Below are positions 6,715-12,722 of a DNA stretch of 24,368 nt, in pieces. The position numbers and the translations under genes are program-made. The stretch covers positions 1 through 24,368 of the forward strand of contig NZ_JAJEPW010000046.1 of assembly GCF_020687045.1 (NCBI RefSeq), in the 5' to 3' direction. Positions within the stretch are counted from its first letter, which is position 1. Every line of letters starts with the position of its first letter. The notes under the pieces were generated by a model. That model was not told the origin of the DNA. It saw only the letters and a list, made by a program, of their open reading frames with translations, and did no database searches. This stretch comes from Vescimonas cirricatena (lineage in GTDB: Bacteria; Bacillota; Clostridia; Oscillospirales; Oscillospiraceae).

Positions 6715-6810
6715 AGCGGGTTTGGGGGCACCCCAACAAGCATTTCCGCAACGTGGAAATTGCAAGTGTCAATACACTTGCCTTGCTTGCCGTTAGTGCG
6801 TTATCCCAAA
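6715..6810 (+). other. Candidate oriT (inverted-repeat cluster)
   Basis: Three inverted repeats follow one another: TTGGGG/CCCCAA (6722-6736), ATTTCC/GGAAAT (6742-6760) and GCAAGTGT/ACACTTGC (6762-6781; 8 bp, 4-base loop). After them comes CTTGCTTGCCGTTAGTGCG, whose TTAGTGCG part loosely recalls nic regions of the TAAGTGCG type. Position next to the relaxase and mobC fits an oriT. No nick site can be proven from sequence, and the hairpins could instead be transcript-end structures. Confidence 0.45.
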
Positions 6811-6820
6811 ATGGCGCAAA

Positions 6821-6856
6821 AAACGGAGGCTGCGCTTTCTTACGCTTCCTCCGTTT
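6821..6856. terminator. Bidirectional terminator between relaxase and XRE genes
   Basis: AAACGGAGG (6821-6829) pairs with CCTCCGTTT (6848-6856), with GCG/CGC in the loop. Read on the minus strand it is followed by a T6 run, on the plus strand by TTTCTTT. It overlaps the last codons of the minus-strand regulator. Confidence 0.7.
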
Positions 6857-7205
6857 CTTTGGCGTCTTTGATTGCCCGGATTATAGTTTCTACCAACCGC
6901 AAGTCCTTTTCGTCCATAGAACTGAGCATCACATCAATGCGGCTTTTGCACCCGCTGGCGGCTCCCTTGTCTGGATAAAAGAACTGATCCACCGATATAT
7001 CAAACATTGTCACCATCTGATAAAAGGTATTCAAGCTCGGATGCTGACCGTCGTTTTCGTTATACATGACGGTGCGGGGATCACGGTCAATGATACAGGC
7101 CAGTTGCTCCTGTGTCATCCCCTTGGCTTCACGAGCCCGCTTGATGGCAAGCCCTATATCATGGAAATCAAATTTGCGTTCATCTCGTTCAAATTGCACA
7201 GACAT
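6840..7205 (-). CDS. XRE-family transcriptional regulator of the ICE
   Basis: This 121-aa repressor-type protein has an N-terminal Cro/CI helix-turn-helix: IGLAIKRAREAKGMTQEQLA then IIDRDPRTVMYNENDGQHPS and FYQMVTMFDISVDQFFYP. The C-terminal ~45 residues (SRIDVMLSSMDEKDLRLVETIIRAI) are helical and probably mediate dimerisation. GTG at 7208 directly precedes the ATG at 7205; I chose the ATG, but no good ribosome site favours either. A 16-bp inverted repeat (7211-7226) lies at the start and overlaps the predicted -10, suggesting autorepression. It reads against the rest of the ICE, as usual for the element's control gene. Confidence 0.85.
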   Translation of the reverse strand: MSVQFERDERKFDFHDIGLAIKRAREAKGMTQEQLACIIDRDPRTVMYNENDGQHPSLNTFYQMVTMFDISVDQFFYPDKGAASGCKSRIDVMLSSMDEKDLRLVETIIRAIKDAKETEEA

Positions 7206-7210
7206 CACCC

Positions 7211-7226
7211 AATGTAATTTTACATT
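7211..7226. promoter_or_regulatory. Operator candidate for the XRE regulator
   Basis: AATGTAA (7211-7217) and TTACATT (7220-7226) form a perfect 7-bp dyad with a 2-base centre. It lies next to the regulator's start and over its likely -10 box. Confidence 0.5.
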
Positions 7227-7245
7227 TCATGTATTAGTATTTGAA
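7217..7245 (-). promoter_or_regulatory. Promoter of the XRE regulator gene
   Basis: Minus strand: -35 TTCAAA (7240-7245), 17-base spacer, -10 TAAAAT (7217-7222). The match is moderate; overlap with the dyad supports it. Confidence 0.45.
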
Positions 7246-7367
7246 CGATTTATAATTTCATTTTTGCTCATATTTTATTTCGTGTTTATAAAAAGGATAT
7301 TTTACTCTGTGATTGTTTTCTCCCGTCTGCTGCTGTACCTTAATTTATAAACTTTCTGTGGACGGTC

Positions 7368-7396
7368 TTGACAAATAGGTCTACAAGAGTTAGACT
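7368..7396 (+). promoter_or_regulatory. Promoter of the blaI-like/M56 pair
   Basis: -35 TTGACA (7368-7373), 17-base spacer, -10 TAGACT (7391-7396). The -10 lies inside operator 1, so repressor binding would block polymerase. Confidence 0.7.
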
Positions 7397-7423
7397 ATAA
7401 GTGAAAGTCTAATGTATGTAGAC
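7379..7423. promoter_or_regulatory. Paired BlaI/MecI-type operators
   Basis: Two 17-bp dyads share the form GTCTA-N7-TAGAC: GTCTACAAGAGTTAGAC (7379-7395) and GTCTAATGTATGTAGAC (7407-7423). Their centres are 28 bp apart. The whole unit is itself an inverted repeat, TAGGTCTACA...TGTAGACCTA. The doubled arrangement resembles bla/mec operators, with different half-sites. Confidence 0.75.
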
Positions 7424-7440
7424 CTACAAGGAGGCTGTAA

Positions 7441-7803
7441 ATGAAGAATTATAGACTTGGAGATATGGAACTGGAGTTTGCTAACTTGATTTGGGAGCAT
7501 GAGCCAATTCTTTCTGGGGAGTTGGTGCAGCTTTGTGAACAGAAATTTTCATGGAAGAAATCTACAACATATACGATGCTGAAACGCCTTTGCAACAAGG
7601 GGATTTTCCAGAACAATTCGGGTAGCGTTACATCTGTTCTCACAAAACAGGAATGGATTACAAAACAAAGCGAGGGATTTGTAGAAGATAATTTCAACGG
7701 ATCGCTGCCGCAGTTCTTGGTTGCATTTACCCGCCGAAAGAAGCTCTCAAAACAGGAAATTACTGAGATACAGAAAATCATCAAGCAGAACGCAGAGGAA
7801 TGA
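7441..7803 (+). CDS. BlaI/MecI/CopY-family repressor
   Basis: This is a 120-aa winged-helix repressor of normal family length. The N-terminal DNA-binding part is LGDMELEFANLIWEHEPILS then GELVQLCEQKFSWKKSTTYTMLKRLCNKGIF, typical of BlaI. The C-terminal ~45 residues form the helical dimer region where the partner protease usually cleaves. AAGGAGG (7428-7434) precedes the ATG. Two matching dyads in its own promoter imply autorepression. The M56 protease gene follows, forming a BlaI-BlaR1-like pair. Base composition is clearly AT-richer than the transfer genes, suggesting separate acquisition. No beta-lactamase or other obvious target gene is next to it. Confidence 0.88.
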   Translation: MKNYRLGDMELEFANLIWEHEPILSGELVQLCEQKFSWKKSTTYTMLKRLCNKGIFQNNSGSVTSVLTKQEWITKQSEGFVEDNFNGSLPQFLVAFTRRKKLSKQEITEIQKIIKQNAEE

Positions 7804-7805
7804 CT

Positions 7806-9113
7806 ATGAGCGATAAAATATTTTTCGATGTTGTAAACATGAGCATTACCGGAAGCTTTGCCATTTTGATAATTGTATTGGTGCGATTGCTGTTGAGAAA
7901 GGCTCCCAAAGTTTTCTCTTATACATTGTGGTTCGTAGCTTTCTTTCGCCTACTTGTACCCTTTTCTTTTGAAAGTGTTTTAAGCATATTACCGTTTAAT
8001 ACTATGCCTTTGTCCACCGATATGCTTTATATTGAAACGCCATGTGTGGAAACGGGTATAAAAGTAATAGATAATGTAATCAATCCGGTCGTAGCGACTG
8101 AGATTTTTGGCTCTTCTATAAATGTATATCAAGCCTTTACCTTTTGTGGGAAGATAATATGGTATATTGGTGTTTTCATATTTTTGCTACATACCATACG
8201 CTCGTATTTCAAACTCAAAGAGAAATTACAGAATGCCGTCCTTTTACGGGACAATATTTACATCACTCAAACAATCAGCACACCTTTTGCTATTGGATTA
8301 CGAAATCCTAAAATATACTTGCCGAGCAATTTAGCCAGTACGCAGGAATATGTGATCGCTCACGAACAGGCCCATCTCTCCCGCCATGATAATCTCGCAA
8401 AAGTGATAGGGTATGTAATCCTTGTTTTACATTGGTTTAATCCGCTTGTATGGATCGCATTTAAGCTGTTTGTTACTGATATGGAAATGTCCTGCGATGA
8501 AAGAGTTATCAGAAAGGCAAAGACGGATATCCGTAAAGAATACAGCCAGTCACTTTTGGATCTTTCAATCGAAAAAAGTACACTTGGCGTACCGATGGCA
8601 TTTGCTGAGGGAAGCCCGAAAGAAAGGATAATAAATATTATGAAATCAAACACAAAGAAAATAATTGGCTTTGCCGGGTTAGGAGCAGTAATCTTGATTG
8701 CAGTTATTGCGGTTTGCCTTATCCCCAACCGCCCTCAGTATTCAACGGTAAAGGAAACCATTACCAACATTCCCGCAATAGCAACTCCGTCTGCAACATA
8801 TTCTGAAATAAAGATTGCTGATGGAAGCAAAACCATTACAGACAAAGCGGAACTCGATCAACTGTTGACATTTATAGAAGGGATTGAGGTAAACAAGAAA
8901 GAAGTCCAGAAAGGTTCTTGGGATGATAGTGAAGACACTAACAAGATCACATTTTACCGTTTGGACAATTCTATGGATTCCATAATCAGTTTTACCGCCG
9001 ACTATTCTAAAATTTGGATAGAAACAAATGCGACTTCATCCTTCACATATAGTGTTAAAGACCCGGTTGAAGTTCATAATGCACTTGCTGCGTTTCTTAA
9101 CACAGAAAATTGA
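7806..9113 (+). CDS. M56 (BlaR1/MecR1-like) membrane metalloprotease sensor
   Basis: This 435-aa integral-membrane zinc protease would sense a signal and trigger loss of the BlaI-type repressor. Membrane helices lie at about 15-30, 39-58, 115-130, 199-220 and 286-306. The zinc motif is VIAHEQAHLSRHDN (HEQAH near residues 186-190), with MEMSCDERVIRKA behind it, both classic for M56. The outer C-terminal domain (about 310-435) is short and is not the transpeptidase-like sensor of BlaR1; I do not recognise it. ATG 7800 overlaps the blaI stop, but AGAGGA (7794-7799) fits ATG 7806 better. It is coupled to the repressor gene and AT-rich like it. Confidence 0.88.
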   Translation: MSDKIFFDVVNMSITGSFAILIIVLVRLLLRKAPKVFSYTLWFVAFFRLLVPFSFESVLSILPFNTMPLSTDMLYIETPCVETGIKVIDNVINPVVATEIFGSSINVYQAFTFCGKIIWYIGVFIFLLHTIRSYFKLKEKLQNAVLLRDNIYITQTISTPFAIGLRNPKIYLPSNLASTQEYVIAHEQAHLSRHDNLAKVIGYVILVLHWFNPLVWIAFKLFVTDMEMSCDERVIRKAKTDIRKEYSQSLLDLSIEKSTLGVPMAFAEGSPKERIINIMKSNTKKIIGFAGLGAVILIAVIAVCLIPNRPQYSTVKETITNIPAIATPSATYSEIKIADGSKTITDKAELDQLLTFIEGIEVNKKEVQKGSWDDSEDTNKITFYRLDNSMDSIISFTADYSKIWIETNATSSFTYSVKDPVEVHNALAAFLNTEN

Positions 9114-9128
9114 GAAGTGGATTAGCTC

Positions 9129-9302
9129 ATGCAAGAAGTACAATTTATCCGCTGTCCAGTTTGTGGGAATAAAACAAGGGTGCAGATTAGGTATAACACG
9201 GAATTAAAAAATATTCCTCTGTTCTGTCCAAAATGTAGACAAGTATCGCTAATAAATGTAACAAAATTCAATATGACAGTTATCAAAGAGCCAGACGCAT
9301 AG
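9129..9302 (+). CDS. Cysteine-rich KTR domain protein
   Basis: This small gene encodes 57 aa: MQEVQFIRCPVCGNKTRVQI, then RYNTELKNIPLFCPKCRQVS and a short tail. CPVCGNKTR and FCPKC form a CxxC...CxxC zinc ribbon, and the KTR tripeptide is the hallmark of the Cys_rich_KTR family, common in Tn916/Tn1549-like elements near the regulator and sigma-like gene, as here. Function is unknown; zinc binding is inferred from the four cysteines. It begins 15 bases after the M56 stop with only a weak ribosome site (GAAGTGG). A strong terminator follows 5 bases after its stop. Confidence 0.82.
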   Translation: MQEVQFIRCPVCGNKTRVQIRYNTELKNIPLFCPKCRQVSLINVTKFNMTVIKEPDA

Positions 9303-9307
9303 ACGCA

Positions 9308-9352
9308 GAGCCGATAACACGCAGATTTATTTCCTGCTGTTATCGGCTCTTT
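9308..9352 (+). terminator. Terminator after the KTR gene
   Basis: GAGCCGATAACA (9308-9319) pairs perfectly with TGTTATCGGCTC (9338-9349), with GCAG/CTGC inside, followed by TTTGCTCTT. It closes the blaI-M56-KTR unit. Confidence 0.75.
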
Positions 9353-9426
9353 GCTCTTGCTCCTGCAAAATAAGCGTTCCCAACACAAAACCGTTGCACT
9401 ACAACGATCTTGCGCTTGAGATGTCG

Positions 9427-9467
9427 CGGCGGTTGAAATAGTTCATTTCAGCCGCCGTTTTCCTTTT
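9427..9467 (+). terminator. Second terminator in the 9303-9813 leader
   Basis: A 13-bp stem (9427-9439 with 9445-9457, one T-G pair) with a 5-base loop is followed by TTTTCCTTTT. It is a textbook Rho-independent terminator on the plus strand, but no gene ends directly before it. Confidence 0.75.
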
Positions 9468-9512
9468 GAAAAATTGGATCAACGGGGGGTGTGGTAAAGT
9501 CGCCCTTTTTAA

Positions 9513-9548
9513 GGATACGGCGGTGTCCGAGGAGGTATCGCCGTGTCC
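9513..9548 (+). promoter_or_regulatory. Leader stem-loop with GAGGAGG in its loop
   Basis: GGATACGGCG (9513-9522) pairs with CGCCGTGTCC (9539-9548). The 16-base loop contains a perfect Shine-Dalgarno-like GAGGAGG, with no clear gene just after it. Possibly a regulatory leader element. The rest of 9468-9669 holds no gene beyond a six-codon ORF at 9630-9650 (MKLNIM). Confidence 0.35.
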
Positions 9549-9669
9549 ATTTTACTTTTCCATAGCGTTCATGATCTGCACCAGCTAAAAAAAGCATAGC
9601 CCCTCCATCGGAGCAGTTCGTCTCTGAATATGAAATTAAACATCATGTAACAAGATATTTATTTGCTTG

Positions 9670-9703
9670 CGCCCGCATAGCGTCATGCTGTGCGGGCGTT
9701 TTT
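9670..9703 (+). terminator. Terminator/attenuator upstream of the sigma-like gene
   Basis: A 12-bp stem, CGCCCGCATAGC (9670-9681) with GCTGTGCGGGCG (9687-9698), one T-G pair, is followed by T5. It lies 110 bases before the sigma-like gene, so it may insulate it or act as an attenuator. Confidence 0.75.
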
Positions 9704-9714
9704 ATATGCCCCTG

Positions 9715-9737
9715 CTTCTGGTCACGGTGGCCAGAGG
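9715..9737 (+). repeat. Dispersed 23-bp near-palindrome, copy 6
   Basis: Matches the main form except for one base near the right end (AGAGG in place of AGAAG). It is intergenic, between the attenuator-like hairpin and the sigma-like gene. Confidence 0.88.
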
Positions 9738-9813
9738 CTCTAAGGTGCCGGGGGCCGCCTGTTCTCCATTTCAATCCGCACTCACCAACCACCTTTTGAA
9801 ATGGAGGACAATT

Positions 9814-10233
9814 ATGACGACTATCAACCTGAAACGGTATTACCCCTATATGACTGAAAATGTGATGCTGGAAGTTTCGGACGAGATCGCCGCCGCCCTC
9901 TCTATGGGAGGTCGCCTGTGCGACAGCTACAAGCGGCAGAAGCGCAGAAATGGCGAGTGCTCGCTGGACACCGATCCCGGCTTTGAGGCCGACGTGCTCC
10001 GCCAGCCCATGACCCCGGACGAGTACATTGAGGCGAGGGAAACCACCTTTGCCCTCTATGATGCGATGGCCCAGCTCCCGCCCACGCAGGCCCGGCGTGT
10101 GTACCAGCACTATCTTCTCGGCATGAGCAAGGCCGAGATCGCGGCAGCCGAGGGCGTTGGACGGAGCCGCATCTGCTGCTCCGTTGAGCGTGGGCTGGCC
10201 GCTATGAAAAATATTTTGAAAAAATCTCTGTAA
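9814..10233 (+). CDS. Sigma-70 region 4-like HTH protein of the ICE
   Basis: This 139-aa protein starts MTTINLKRYYPYMTENVMLEV. The start is set by ATGGAGGA at 9801-9808; an open frame from 9667 only runs through a hairpin and a palindrome copy. The C-terminal half carries a sigma-region-4 helix-turn-helix (QLPPTQARRVYQHYLLGMSK then AEIAAAEGVGRSRICCSVER). The N-terminus (SYKRQKRRNGECSLDTDPGF) is the form seen in Tn916/Tn1549-type sigma-like proteins, which act as positive regulators of element excision or transfer genes. It has no region 2, so it probably is not a full sigma factor. A terminator follows. Confidence 0.85.
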   Translation: MTTINLKRYYPYMTENVMLEVSDEIAAALSMGGRLCDSYKRQKRRNGECSLDTDPGFEADVLRQPMTPDEYIEARETTFALYDAMAQLPPTQARRVYQHYLLGMSKAEIAAAEGVGRSRICCSVERGLAAMKNILKKSL

Positions 10234-10256
10234 GAGGGAGTACGTTTGCCCCCGAA

Positions 10257-10285
10257 ACCTCCTGATAGGTGAGAGGAGTTTTCTT
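10257..10285 (+). terminator. Terminator after the sigma-like gene
   Basis: CTCCT (10259-10263) pairs with AGGAG (10274-10278), AA/TT outside the stem with one bulge, followed by TTTTCTTCCT. Short but in the right place. Confidence 0.5.
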
Positions 10286-10289
10286 CCTC

Positions 10290-10725
10290 GCCTTGAAAAC
10301 TGAATAGACAGTATTCCCGATACGAAATCCGCGTGATAGCGACGTAAGGTGCGCCGCCACGACAGCCAGCTCAGGAGGTGATGGACAAGCTGGCCGAGCG
10401 ATCAACGCAGCCTTTGACCCGGTGCTGGCAAACCGGGCGCGAGGACAGCGCGGAGGATAATGAAACTTGCTCACGCCCTCCCACAGACTTGAGGGGGAGT
10501 TCCTGCGGTATGCGCCAGCCCTCCACGGGCAGCGGTGCTGTGGGGCTATGCAGCCGAAGCCATCGGCGGTCTGGAATACTCCCCGTGCCGGGGATGCGTG
10601 GCAAATACGGCACACAACAATCATACAGGGAGCCGCCAAACCGGGCCTTTCTGTCTTATGACAGCCCAAACCATTCCGGCGCGGCGGCTCCCTCTTTTGT
10701 GGATTGAAACGGAAAACAACTGTCC
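10290..10725 (+). ncRNA. Possible structured noncoding RNA region
   Basis: About 430 bases between two ICE genes have no convincing gene but many local pairings: CCCGGT/ACCGGG near 10419-10438, GCCGA/TCGGC near 10554-10568, CCCCG/CGGGG near 10580-10592, CTGTC/GACAG near 10650-10663. A closing 10-bp stem joins GGGAGCCGCC (10628-10637) to GGCGGCTCCC (10683-10692). Open frames exist in several frames on both strands at once, as expected from stop-poor GC-rich DNA. The best one (10381-10707) has AGGAGG only 2 bases from its ATG. An RNA is inference; a fast-evolving gene cannot be excluded. Confidence 0.35.
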
Positions 10726-10730
10726 CGCTG

Positions 10731-10753
10731 CTTCTGGTCATCGTGGCCAGAGG
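10731..10753 (+). repeat. Dispersed 23-bp near-palindrome, copy 7
   Basis: Centre TCATCGTGG and right end AGAGG mark it as a mild variant, sharing the TCATCG centre with copy 3. Intergenic, right after the structured region. Confidence 0.85.
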
Positions 10754-10765
10754 TGGGGCAAGGTC

Positions 10766-10793
10766 AAAGGACGGCGCTTTTGTGCCGTCCTTT
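10766..10793 (+). terminator. Hairpin terminator candidate
   Basis: AAAGGACGGC (10766-10775) pairs perfectly with GCCGTCCTTT (10784-10793) across an 8-base loop. The T-run is only three bases, partly within the stem. It ends the structured region before the gene at 10865. Confidence 0.55.
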
Positions 10794-10864
10794 CACGTTT
10801 CCCCACGGACAACGGGAAACCATCAAATCTATTCACATCGCTGATTTTTATAGGAGGTTTTCAG

Positions 10865-11053
10865 ATGACGGAGACAAGAGTCGGCTATCACAAGGAAGTC
10901 AAAACCGCGTCTTTCCAGGGCAAATCCATCACCGTGGAAAACCTGACCCCGATGCTCTCTCCCCGAGCACGGGACAAGCGCAAGCGTGAGATTGAAAGCT
11001 GTCTGTATGAGGTCTTTGTGAAGTATGCGCCGGGACGGGCGCAGATGCACTAA
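10865..11053 (+). CDS. Small conserved ICE protein upstream of the recombinase
   Basis: This 62-aa protein starts MTETRVGYHKEVKTASFQGK, with the start chosen from AGGAGG at 10852-10857. The middle (ITVENLTPMLSPRARDKRKR) and end (EIESCLYEVFVKYAPG) are basic and helical. I do not recognise a named family. Its place just before the integration gene makes an accessory role such as excision factor or recombinase regulator possible, but its sequence does not show a clear excisionase fold. The recombinase promoter begins 13 bases after its stop. Confidence 0.6.
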   Translation: MTETRVGYHKEVKTASFQGKSITVENLTPMLSPRARDKRKREIESCLYEVFVKYAPGRAQMH

Positions 11054-11065
11054 TGCGGGACATCC

Positions 11066-11094
11066 TTGAGATGCGGGGCTGCCAGAGGTATAAT
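11066..11094 (+). promoter_or_regulatory. Promoter of the serine recombinase gene
   Basis: -35 TTGAGA (11066-11071), 17-base spacer, -10 TATAAT (11089-11094). It carries the same CGGGACATCCTTGAG block (11056-11070) as the CD1845/relaxase promoter. Confidence 0.75.
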
Positions 11095-11138
11095 ATAGGT
11101 GTAAGGTTTGGTAGCTCCTACACGGAAAGGAGCACCAA

Positions 11139-12644
11139 ATGATTATTCGTGAAGATGCCATTTATGGCAGACAGTCCGTTGACCGCAAGGACAGTATCAG
11201 CATTGAAAGCCAGATCGAGTTCTGCAAGTATGAATTGAGAGGAGGCAATTTCCGCAAGTACACCGACAAGGGCTATTCCGGCAAGAATACCGACCGGCCT
11301 AAGTTTCAAGAAATGATGGCCGATATTCGCCGGGGCCTGATCAAGCGCGTGGTGGTCTATAAGCTGGATCGTATCAGCCGTTCCATTCTGGCCTTCGCAA
11401 CCATGATGGAAACTTTTCAGGAATACAATGTTGAGTTCGTATCTTCCACGGAGAAGTTTGACACGTCCACCCCGATGGGGCGGGCCATGCTGAATATCTG
11501 CATCGTGTTCGCCCAGCTTGAACGTGAAACCATCCAGAAGCGCGTGACCGATGCCTACTATTCCCGCTGCCAGCACGGTTTTCACATGAGCGGCGCGGCC
11601 CCCTACGGTTTCCAACTGGAGCTGACCACCATTGAGGGCATCCGCACAAAAATGATGAAGCCTGACCCGGAAACGGCAGATATTGCAAAGCTGATGTTTG
11701 AAATGTACTCCCAGCCCGGAACCTCTTTCGGGGACATCGCCCGCTACTTTGCCGACGAGGGCATCCTGATCTATGGCAAGGAAATGAAACGGGGCTTTAT
11801 CTCCCAGCTTTTGAGAAACCCCATTTACGCACAGGCTGACCTCGATATGTACGAGTTCTTCAAAAGCCAGGGTGCGGTGGTAGTCAATGAAGCCACAGAT
11901 TTTGCCGGGACAAACGGCTACTATCTCTATCAGGGCCGGGATGTGCAGGAAAGAAAAAACAAGCACCTGAAAGATCAGATACTTGTTCTGGCTCCCAGTG
12001 AGGGGCTTGTATCGTCTGATACATGGCTGCGTTGCCGGAAGAAGCTCATGGCAAACAAGACATTCCAAGGCGGGCGCAAGGCAAAGAACACATGGCTTGC
12101 CGGAAAGGTCAAGTGTGGCCGCTGCGGGTATGCGCTTATGAGCGTCGGCAATCCTACAGGCGTTCAGTATCTCCGCTGCTCTAAGCGGGCCGACAGTAAA
12201 AGCTGTGACGGCTGCGGGACACTCCGTACACGGGAATTTGAAAGGTTCCTGTACGGTGAAATGGTCAAGAAGCTGTCCGAGTTCCAGACGCTGACGGCAA
12301 AGCGGGAAAAAGTCAATCCCAAATTGACCGCGCTGAACATGGAGCTTGCCCGCGTGGAGGACGAGATTGAAAAGCTGCTGAATACTCTGACCGGGGCCAA
12401 TGCGGTGCTGCTGTCCTATGCCAACAGCAAAATCGAGGAGCTGGACACACACCGCCAAGCCCTGACAAAAGAGATTGCGGCGCTGTCGGCGGAAACCATG
12501 TCCCCGGAGCAGATCGAGCGGTTGTCGGTCTACCTCAACCAATGGGAAGAAATTGACTTTGAGGACAGGCGGCAGGTTGCCGACGGCCTGATCTCACAGA
12601 TCCGCGCAACCGACGAACACGTTTCGATTGAGTGGAAAATTTGA
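11139..12644 (+). CDS. Large serine recombinase (ICE integrase/excisionase)
   Basis: This 501-aa site-specific recombinase integrates and excises the element through a serine-linked DNA intermediate. The resolvase-type catalytic domain opens with IYGRQSVDRKDSISIESQ (nucleophile S13) and includes VYKLDRISRSI and MGRAMLNICIVFAQLERE. A recombinase domain follows (GAAPYGFQLE...), then a zinc ribbon (C326, C329, C347, C356), a coiled coil at about 375-450 and a short end domain. The length fits the Tn5397 TndX / Tn4451 TnpX class. AAAGGAGC precedes the ATG. As usual for this class the gene lies at the element's end; a candidate boundary is about 70 bases downstream. Confidence 0.95.
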   Translation: MIIREDAIYGRQSVDRKDSISIESQIEFCKYELRGGNFRKYTDKGYSGKNTDRPKFQEMMADIRRGLIKRVVVYKLDRISRSILAFATMMETFQEYNVEFVSSTEKFDTSTPMGRAMLNICIVFAQLERETIQKRVTDAYYSRCQHGFHMSGAAPYGFQLELTTIEGIRTKMMKPDPETADIAKLMFEMYSQPGTSFGDIARYFADEGILIYGKEMKRGFISQLLRNPIYAQADLDMYEFFKSQGAVVVNEATDFAGTNGYYLYQGRDVQERKNKHLKDQILVLAPSEGLVSSDTWLRCRKKLMANKTFQGGRKAKNTWLAGKVKCGRCGYALMSVGNPTGVQYLRCSKRADSKSCDGCGTLRTREFERFLYGEMVKKLSEFQTLTAKREKVNPKLTALNMELARVEDEIEKLLNTLTGANAVLLSYANSKIEELDTHRQALTKEIAALSAETMSPEQIERLSVYLNQWEEIDFEDRRQVADGLISQIRATDEHVSIEWKI

Positions 12645-12656
12645 CTTTTACTTATC

Positions 12657-12698
12657 CATCGCACACGACAAAGGGCTGTGTGCCCTTGTCAAGCGATG
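12657..12698. repeat. Terminal inverted repeat at the ICE end
   Basis: Outer arms CATCGC/GCGATG (12657-12662, 12693-12698) enclose GACAA-A-GGGC paired with GCCCTTGTC. There is no T-run. Lying between the recombinase stop and the boundary, it could be a recombinase-binding arm or a weak transcript-end hairpin. Confidence 0.45.
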
Positions 12699-12704
12699 TA
12701 ATCA

Positions 12705-12722
12705 TCTTAGCATAGAGCAGTT
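12705..12722. other. Probable ICE/chromosome junction (attR region)
   Basis: Placed from two facts: the ICE recombinase ends at 12644, and tyrosine-recombinase coding (read leftward) loses family similarity after YYRT at about 12719. The exact core, probably two bases for a serine recombinase, cannot be fixed without the left end. Confidence 0.45.

Noticed and set aside
7441..9113. Beta-lactam resistance locus
   Set aside because: BlaI- and M56-type genes are present, but there is no beta-lactamase or PBP2a-type gene, and the sensor domain is not penicillin-binding in appearance. Resistance should not be inferred.
9814..10233. Full sigma factor
   Set aside because: Only a region-4-like HTH is visible; there is no region 2 for -10 recognition, so it is called sigma-like.
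10381..10707. ~108-aa open frame in the structured region
   Set aside because: AGGAGG is only 2 bases from the ATG, several other frames are open at the same time on both strands, and the protein has no domain. Kept only as a doubt under the RNA candidate.
366..10753. CRISPR array or tandem repeat reading of the 23-bp palindromes
   Set aside because: Spacing ranges from 0.4 to 3 kb with genes between, so it is a dispersed family, not an array; no cas gene is present.
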